NCBI GenBank assembly: GCA_030830765.1
Contig: JAURMJ010000187.1
Span: forward strand, 1-18,782
Direction of reading: 5' to 3'
Length of the DNA: 18,782 nt
Source: Quisquiliibacterium sp.
GTDB taxonomy: Bacteria; Pseudomonadota; Gammaproteobacteria; Burkholderiales; Burkholderiaceae_E
This document shows, piece after piece, positions 14,385-18,782 of the stretch (the first letter of the stretch is position 1; each line of letters opens with the position of its first letter). The notes beneath the pieces were generated by a model, which saw only the letters and a list, made by a program, of their open reading frames with translations, was not told where the DNA came from and searched no databases. The position numbers and the translations under genes are program-made.

Positions 14385-15614
14385 ATGAACTCCGCAGACA
14401 GACTCGATTCCGGCCAGGTCCGGACGCTGATTACGCTTTCATGCGGGGCATTCGCGAGTCAGGCCTCGGTCCGACTCTGCGACCCGATGCTGCCGCAGTT
14501 GTCGGCCGAACTCGGAGAATCCCTGGCCGAAGTGGCTCAGACCATTACCGCCTTCTCGATCGCCTACGGCATCTTCCAGCTGATTCACGGTCCAATGGGC
14601 GACCGTTTCGGAAAGCTGCGATGGGTCCGCTATGCCTGCGTTGCAGCCGCATTGACCTCTGTGGCCTGCATGTTTGCCGGGTCGCTGATGCAACTGATCA
14701 CGTTGCGCTTTTTCACGGGTGCAGCCTGTGCCGCACTGATCCCGCTCTCTTTGGCCTGGATCGGTGACTCGGTTCCTTATCAAGCCCGACAGGCGGTGCT
14801 GGCCAAATTCATGACCGGGTCAACGATCGGCGTCGTGTTCGGGCAGGTGGCTGGCGGCGTACTGGCCGACACGATCGGCTGGCGTCTGAGTTTCGGATTT
14901 CCAGCACTGGTACTGGTCGCCGTTGCAGCAGTCCTTTTCTCGGATGCCCGAAGAGCCAAGCAGATTGCAAAGATCAATGGCACAGTTGTCAGCGAGGGCA
15001 GTGACGGCCCTGTGCCATCCCCATCGGCAATCGCCCGCCAGTTTGGCGGGGTGATCGCCATGCCCTGGGCCCGGGTGCTGCTGACCGTTGTGTTTCTTGA
15101 AGGCATGCTCGTCTACGGGGCGTTTGCCTATGTGCCCAGCTGGCTGCATCTTCGCTACGAGTTGCCGCTGTGGCAGTGCGGAATGGCTGCCGCGGGTTTT
15201 GGTCTGGGCGGCATGACCTATGCGCTGAGTTCGTCGCACCTGATCCGGCTGCTGGGCGAACAAAGACTGCTGATCGGCGGGGCAGGCCTCTTTGCAGCCG
15301 GTATGCTGCTCGTCGGCGGCGAATGGTGGCCAATGCAGACCTTTTTCTGCGCCTTGTCGGGCATGGGCTTTTTCATGCTGCACAACACGCTGCAGGTCCA
15401 TGCCACGCAGATGGCACCGACTGCGCGCGGAACAGGGATTGCGGCATTCGCGGTCGGGCTGTTCTCAGGGCAGTCGACCGGAGTCGCGCTGGGCTCCGTT
15501 CTGGTCGGAGTGATCGGCTTCGAGAGCGTACTGATCGGATCCTCGGCGCTGCTGGTCCTGCTGGCCGTGGTCATGGCGACCCTGCTCACGCGCCGCGATC
15601 GCCAGACGGCCTGA
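14385..15614 (+). CDS. MFS transporter (12-TM drug/metabolite efflux type)
   Basis: A 409-residue integral membrane protein with about 12 hydrophobic segments. The MFS signature A is present after TM2 as GPMGDRFGKLR (about 70-80), and GxxxGxxxGG-type packing follows in TM5 (GVVFGQVAGGVLAD). A polar loop of about 40 residues in the middle separates the two six-helix halves. This arrangement is common in DHA1-like exporters and in uptake carriers alike, so direction and substrate are open. The ATG at 14385 has no Shine-Dalgarno sequence; AATAAT 10 nt before it would, if a -10 box, give a leaderless mRNA. A TTG at 14364 is an alternative start. It is a single gene, convergent with malate synthase. 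Confidence 0.88.
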   Translation: MNSADRLDSGQVRTLITLSCGAFASQASVRLCDPMLPQLSAELGESLAEVAQTITAFSIAYGIFQLIHGPMGDRFGKLRWVRYACVAAALTSVACMFAGSLMQLITLRFFTGAACAALIPLSLAWIGDSVPYQARQAVLAKFMTGSTIGVVFGQVAGGVLADTIGWRLSFGFPALVLVAVAAVLFSDARRAKQIAKINGTVVSEGSDGPVPSPSAIARQFGGVIAMPWARVLLTVVFLEGMLVYGAFAYVPSWLHLRYELPLWQCGMAAAGFGLGGMTYALSSSHLIRLLGEQRLLIGGAGLFAAGMLLVGGEWWPMQTFFCALSGMGFFMLHNTLQVHATQMAPTARGTGIAAFAVGLFSGQSTGVALGSVLVGVIGFESVLIGSSALLVLLAVVMATLLTRRDRQTA

Positions 15615-15668
15615 ACGTAATCATCGCGTCGCTCCTCGCCTCCCCCGGACCCGGGAACAGACCGCGGC

Positions 15669-15701
15669 AAAAGAAAACCGGAGCATGACAACATGCTCCG
15701 G
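15669..15701 (-). terminator. Strong Rho-independent terminator of malate synthase G
   Basis: CCGGAGCATG (15678-15687) and CATGCTCCGG (15692-15701) form a perfect 10-bp stem with a 4-nt loop; on the minus strand it is followed directly by TTTTCTTTT (15677-15669). A second GC stem, GCCCCG-TTTC-CGGGGC (15714-15729), lies between it and the gene's stop at 15747. It also separates the convergent MFS gene, for which no T-run exists on the plus side. Confidence 0.88.
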
Positions 15702-15746
15702 CCCGATTCAAACGCCCCGTTTCCGGGGCTGCATCGATCAGGTTCC

Positions 15747-17906
15747 TCAGGCCGCGGCCTTCAGTTCCAGACGACGCGCATGCAAGACTGGCTCGGTGTA
15801 ACCCGACGGCTGAACACGGCCTTCAAACACCAGATCGCAGGCCGCTTTGAACGCAATGCCATCAAACGACGGTGCCATCGGCGTGTACAGCGGATCACCC
15901 GCATTCTGCTTGTCGACCACAGCGGCCATCCGCTTCATCACTTCCATCACCTGGGTTTCCGATACCACCTTGTGATGCAGCCAATTGGCAATGTGCTGCG
16001 ACGAAATCCGGCAGGTTGCACGATCTTCCATCAGACCGATGTTGTTGATGTCAGGCACTTTCGAGCATCCGACTCCCTGGTCGACCCAGCGCACTACGTA
16101 GCCCAGGATGCCCTGTGCATTGTTCTCCAGCTCAGCAGTGAGCTGAGCCTGGGACCAGTCCGGGTTCTGCGCCACAGGAATCATCAGGATGTGATCAAGC
16201 TCAGCGCGATGGCCGCCATGCGCGATCTCTTTCTGACGCTCGATGACATCGACCCGGTGGTAGTGCGTGGCATGGAGCGTCGCTGCGGTCGGGCTCGGCA
16301 CCCAGGCGCAGTTCGCACCGGCCTGCGGATGGCCGACCTTCTGCTCAAGCATCGCGGCCATCAGGTCCGGCATCGCCCACATGCCCTTGCCGATCTGCGC
16401 CCGCCCGGCCAGGCCGCAGGCCAGACCGATGTCGACGTTCCACAACTCGTAGGCCGAGATCCAGGCCTGCGCCTTCATGTCGGCCTTGCGCACCATCGGA
16501 CCAGCCTCCATCGAGGTATGGATTTCATCGCCGGTCCGGTCCAGGAAGCCGGTGTTGATGAAGGCGACGCGTCGCTTGGCGGCGCGAATACATTCTTTCA
16601 GATTGACCGTCGTACGACGCTCCTCGTCCATGATCCCAATCTTCACGGTATTGGTTGGCAGGCCCAAGGCCGCCTCAATCTTCGTGAAAATTTCATCGGC
16701 AAACGCAACTTCCTCTGGACCATGCATCTTGGGCTTGACCACGTAGACCGAACCCTTCACCGAGTTGCGTGAACCGCTGCTCTTGCGCAAGTCGTGCATC
16801 GCGATCAGCACCGTGCACATCGCATCGAGCAGACCTTCGTAGGCCTCGTTGCCATTGCGGTCAAGGACGGCCGGATTGGTCATCAGATGGCCGACGTTAC
16901 GGACCAGCATCAGCGAGCGGCCCTTGAGCGAAAAACTTGAACCATCTGCCGCACGATATTCACGGTCAGCATTGAGCTTGCGATCAAAGCTGCGCCCGCC
17001 CTTACTCACTGCTTCGACCAGATCGCCCTTCATCAGGCCCAACCAGTTACGATAGGCCAGCGCCTTGTCCTCACCGTCGACGGCAGCGACCGAATCCTCG
17101 CAATCCATGATCGTCGTGACCGCCGACTCCATCAGCACATCGGCGACGCCGGCCGGGTCGGAAGCCCCGATCTCATGGCTGCGATCGATTTGCAATTCAA
17201 TATGCAGCTGGTTGTGACGCAGCAGCACGGCCGTGGGTGCCGACGCATCGCCGCGGTAGCCAACAAACAGATCAGCTTGTGCAAGGCCCAGCGCGCCCTT
17301 GCCGGTCTGGGCAAGCAGTTTGCCCCCCTCGACCCGATACGCGCTCACCTCGGCATGGCTGCCGCCAGCCAGCGAGACCTCGTCATCGAGAAACTTCTTG
17401 GCCCAGGCGATGACCCGGGCACCACGCGCCGGATCGTAGCCGCCTGCGCTTGGCGCATCGCCCATCGCATCGGTGCCATACAAGGCATCGTAAAGGCTGC
17501 CCCAGCGCGCATTCGCGGCATTGAGCGCATAGCGGGCATTCATCACCGGCACGACCAGCTGCGGACCCGGGATTGTTGCGATCTCAGGATCAACCTGCTC
17601 AGTCTCAACGCTGAAGTCGGGACCAACCGGCACGATGTAGCCGATCTTCTCGAGGAACGCACGGTACTCAGCGTGATTGATCGGCGCGCCCGCATGCTCA
17701 CGATGCCAGTTGTCAATCTGCGTCTGAATCTCGTCCCGACGCGCAAGCAGCGCCCGGTTCTTCGGACCCAGGTCATGAATCACAGCTGACAGCCCCTGCC
17801 AGAACTGGTCAGAGCCGATGCCGGTCCCTGCCAGAGCCTCATGCTCGATCATGTCGTGCAGGTTTCGATCGACCTGCAATCCGAATTTTTCAATGCGCTC
17901 AGTCAC
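15747..17906 (-). CDS. glcB: Malate synthase G
   Basis: A 719-residue protein, almost the same length as the 723-residue E. coli enzyme. It condenses glyoxylate with acetyl-CoA to malate in the cytoplasm. The catalytic residues are in place: Arg336 ([16 protein letters not shown]), the Mg-binding Glu428 (GIMDEERRT) and Asp456 (FLDRTGDE), and the general base Asp628 ([13 protein letters not shown]). Cys614 matches the redox-sensitive Cys617 of E. coli. The reading frame begins at a GTG with AGGAG 8 nt upstream. No isocitrate lyase or glycolate oxidase gene is adjacent. It follows the dehalogenase-like gene by 116 nt, probably with its own promoter, and has a strong terminator. It serves growth on glycolate/glyoxylate or on acetyl-CoA-yielding substrates such as those of the acyl-CoA cluster. 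Confidence 0.98.
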   Translation of the reverse strand: MTERIEKFGLQVDRNLHDMIEHEALAGTGIGSDQFWQGLSAVIHDLGPKNRALLARRDEIQTQIDNWHREHAGAPINHAEYRAFLEKIGYIVPVGPDFSVETEQVDPEIATIPGPQLVVPVMNARYALNAANARWGSLYDALYGTDAMGDAPSAGGYDPARGARVIAWAKKFLDDEVSLAGGSHAEVSAYRVEGGKLLAQTGKGALGLAQADLFVGYRGDASAPTAVLLRHNQLHIELQIDRSHEIGASDPAGVADVLMESAVTTIMDCEDSVAAVDGEDKALAYRNWLGLMKGDLVEAVSKGGRSFDRKLNADREYRAADGSSFSLKGRSLMLVRNVGHLMTNPAVLDRNGNEAYEGLLDAMCTVLIAMHDLRKSSGSRNSVKGSVYVVKPKMHGPEEVAFADEIFTKIEAALGLPTNTVKIGIMDEERRTTVNLKECIRAAKRRVAFINTGFLDRTGDEIHTSMEAGPMVRKADMKAQAWISAYELWNVDIGLACGLAGRAQIGKGMWAMPDLMAAMLEQKVGHPQAGANCAWVPSPTAATLHATHYHRVDVIERQKEIAHGGHRAELDHILMIPVAQNPDWSQAQLTAELENNAQGILGYVVRWVDQGVGCSKVPDINNIGLMEDRATCRISSQHIANWLHHKVVSETQVMEVMKRMAAVVDKQNAGDPLYTPMAPSFDGIAFKAACDLVFEGRVQPSGYTEPVLHARRLELKAAA

Positions 17907-18022
17907 GTCTCTTACTCCTGGCTGGATGGTTTGAATTAGCGGGTTTCTGAAAAAGGAAAATTCCTGGGTTTGGCTGCGTCAGGCAATGCCCGAAGCTTGC
18001 GATCTGTGCGAACGTGGAATGA
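17907..18022 (-). promoter_or_regulatory. Leader region of malate synthase G
   Basis: This 116-nt gap separates the HAD gene stop from the GTG of glcB. It holds a weak inverted repeat (17980-17992, CAGGCAATGCCCG) with no T-run, a T-rich stretch after a 4-bp stem (about 17952-17965), and the AGGAG ribosome-binding site at the gene. No convincing promoter boxes were recognised. Confidence 0.3.
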
Positions 18023-18742
18023 TCAATGCGTCTTTTTTGCCCCTGAGGCTTGCACCAGCTTCAGGACTTCGGTGAGTTGCCGGCCGATGTAATCAGGCTC
18101 GAGATCGAGACGATCCAGCGGCAGTCCACCGCGATTGATCCAGAAGCTCGTAAATCCGTAGTACCGCGAACCAATCGCAACCCAGCAATTGGAGGACACG
18201 AACAGGATGTCGCGGGACCGGCAGTCGAAGGCTTCGGGGGCAAGGTCATAGATGGTATCCATCGTCTTGAACGTCTGGACCGTATCCGACGAAAGCACAT
18301 GGTCAAACAGGCCGCCCATGCCAGCACTGCGCACGGCAACCTCGATCATCTCGCGGTTGCCATTGGTCAGAATGCCGAGCGGCAGGCCGGCCGCCTTCAT
18401 CTCGCGCAAGGCCTGCAGGTTCTCAGGAAATGCGGACAGGCTGGAGTACTGGTTCATCAACCGGTCTTCGCATTCGGAGGACAGCTCCAAACTCAGGTGG
18501 GCGGCCGAATAAATCAACGCATCCCGGGTGATTTCCCAGAACGGCTTGTAACGGCGCGACATCGCCCGCAGCCAGGAATATTCAAGCTGCTTTTGCCGCC
18601 ACAGCCTGGACAGCGTATCGCCGTTGCCCGGAAACAGTTGCTCAGCCAAGCTGGCGACTGAATGCACATCGAACAGCGTGCCATAGGCATCAAAGACGAC
18701 GGCTTTGAATCTGGTCTGGCTTCTGCTCGCGGATCTGGGCAT
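18023..18742 (-). CDS. HAD-family (S)-2-haloacid dehalogenase-like protein with altered active site
   Basis: A 239-residue protein of type II haloacid dehalogenase length. It aligns without gaps (offset 8) to the catalytic residues of L-2-haloacid dehalogenase L-DEX YL: Asp18 is the nucleophile Asp10 (FDAYGTLFD), and Thr22, Arg49, Asn127, Lys159, Tyr165, Ser183 and Asn185 match Thr14, Arg41, Asn119, Lys151, Tyr157, Ser175 and Asn177. Two positions differ: Ser118 is Thr126 (LTNGN), and Asp180 is Val188 in SSNCWVAIG, where WDA is expected. The enzymes turn 2-haloacids into 2-hydroxyacids, e.g. haloacetate into glycolate, which could feed malate synthase next door. With Asp180 missing, activity or substrate may have changed. 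The start is ATG with AGGAG 6 nt upstream. Confidence 0.85.
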   Translation of the reverse strand: MPRSASRSQTRFKAVVFDAYGTLFDVHSVASLAEQLFPGNGDTLSRLWRQKQLEYSWLRAMSRRYKPFWEITRDALIYSAAHLSLELSSECEDRLMNQYSSLSAFPENLQALREMKAAGLPLGILTNGNREMIEVAVRSAGMGGLFDHVLSSDTVQTFKTMDTIYDLAPEAFDCRSRDILFVSSNCWVAIGSRYYGFTSFWINRGGLPLDRLDLEPDYIGRQLTEVLKLVQASGAKKTH

Positions 18743-18782
18743 GAAAATCTCCTGACTGCCAGATTAACGCGGGGATTTCAAA

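Noticed and set aside
1..18782. CRISPR array, IS element, integrase or attachment-site signatures
   Set aside because: No regularly spaced direct repeats, transposase or integrase motifs, or terminal inverted repeats were seen by reading; the genes look uniformly chromosomal.

Overview
The window is GC-rich, densely packed bacterial DNA carrying only chromosomal-type metabolic genes. Malate synthase G, a DUF2788 membrane protein, a PcaC-like decarboxylase and many acyl-CoA genes together suggest a catabolically versatile betaproteobacterium, most likely Burkholderiales. That placement is inferred from gene content only. No rRNA, tRNA, CRISPR, IS element or phage gene was found, and no transcription factor is encoded here.

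Layout. At the left edge is a partial CaiB/BaiF CoA-transferase (1-974, minus). It is divergent from a secreted dienelactone-hydrolase-fold enzyme (1027-1899, plus). The centre is a ten-gene minus-strand cluster, 10958 down to 1900, with overlaps or short gaps throughout except one 120-nt gap. In transcription order it holds: PcaC-like decarboxylase, beta-hydroxyacid dehydrogenase, metallo-beta-lactamase-fold hydrolase, BadI/MenB-type crotonase, AliA-like acyl-CoA ligase, BadK-like enoyl-CoA hydratase, SDR, acyl-CoA dehydrogenase, 3-hydroxyacyl-CoA dehydrogenase, and a separate protein carrying an extra 3HCDH C-terminal domain. Divergent from the head of this cluster is a plus-strand pair: a DHDPS/NAL-family lyase (11082-12014) and a DUF1445/D-glutamate-cyclase-family protein (12032-12820). 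Then follow a second SDR (minus), a DUF2788 protein (minus), an MFS transporter (plus), malate synthase G (glcB, minus) and a haloacid-dehalogenase-like HAD protein (minus).

How it may work together. Ligase, acyl-CoA dehydrogenase, enoyl-CoA hydratase, hydroxyacyl-CoA dehydrogenase (SDR) and BadI-type hydrolase match step for step the AliA-AliB-BadK-BadH-BadI route, by which cyclohexanecarboxylate is activated, desaturated, hydrated, oxidised and ring-opened to pimeloyl-CoA in Rhodopseudomonas palustris. The 3-hydroxyacyl-CoA dehydrogenase proteins would continue beta-oxidation of the open chain. The three genes at the head of the cluster (decarboxylase, dehydrogenase, MBL hydrolase) do not belong to the classical route. 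They suggest a different or more substituted substrate, or an added upstream branch. The BadI-like enzyme has changed residues at positions that matter in MenB/BadI, so its exact reaction is open. At the right end, malate synthase G could assimilate glyoxylate. The neighbouring dehalogenase-like protein would be a plausible glycolate source, but it has lost a canonical active-site Asp.
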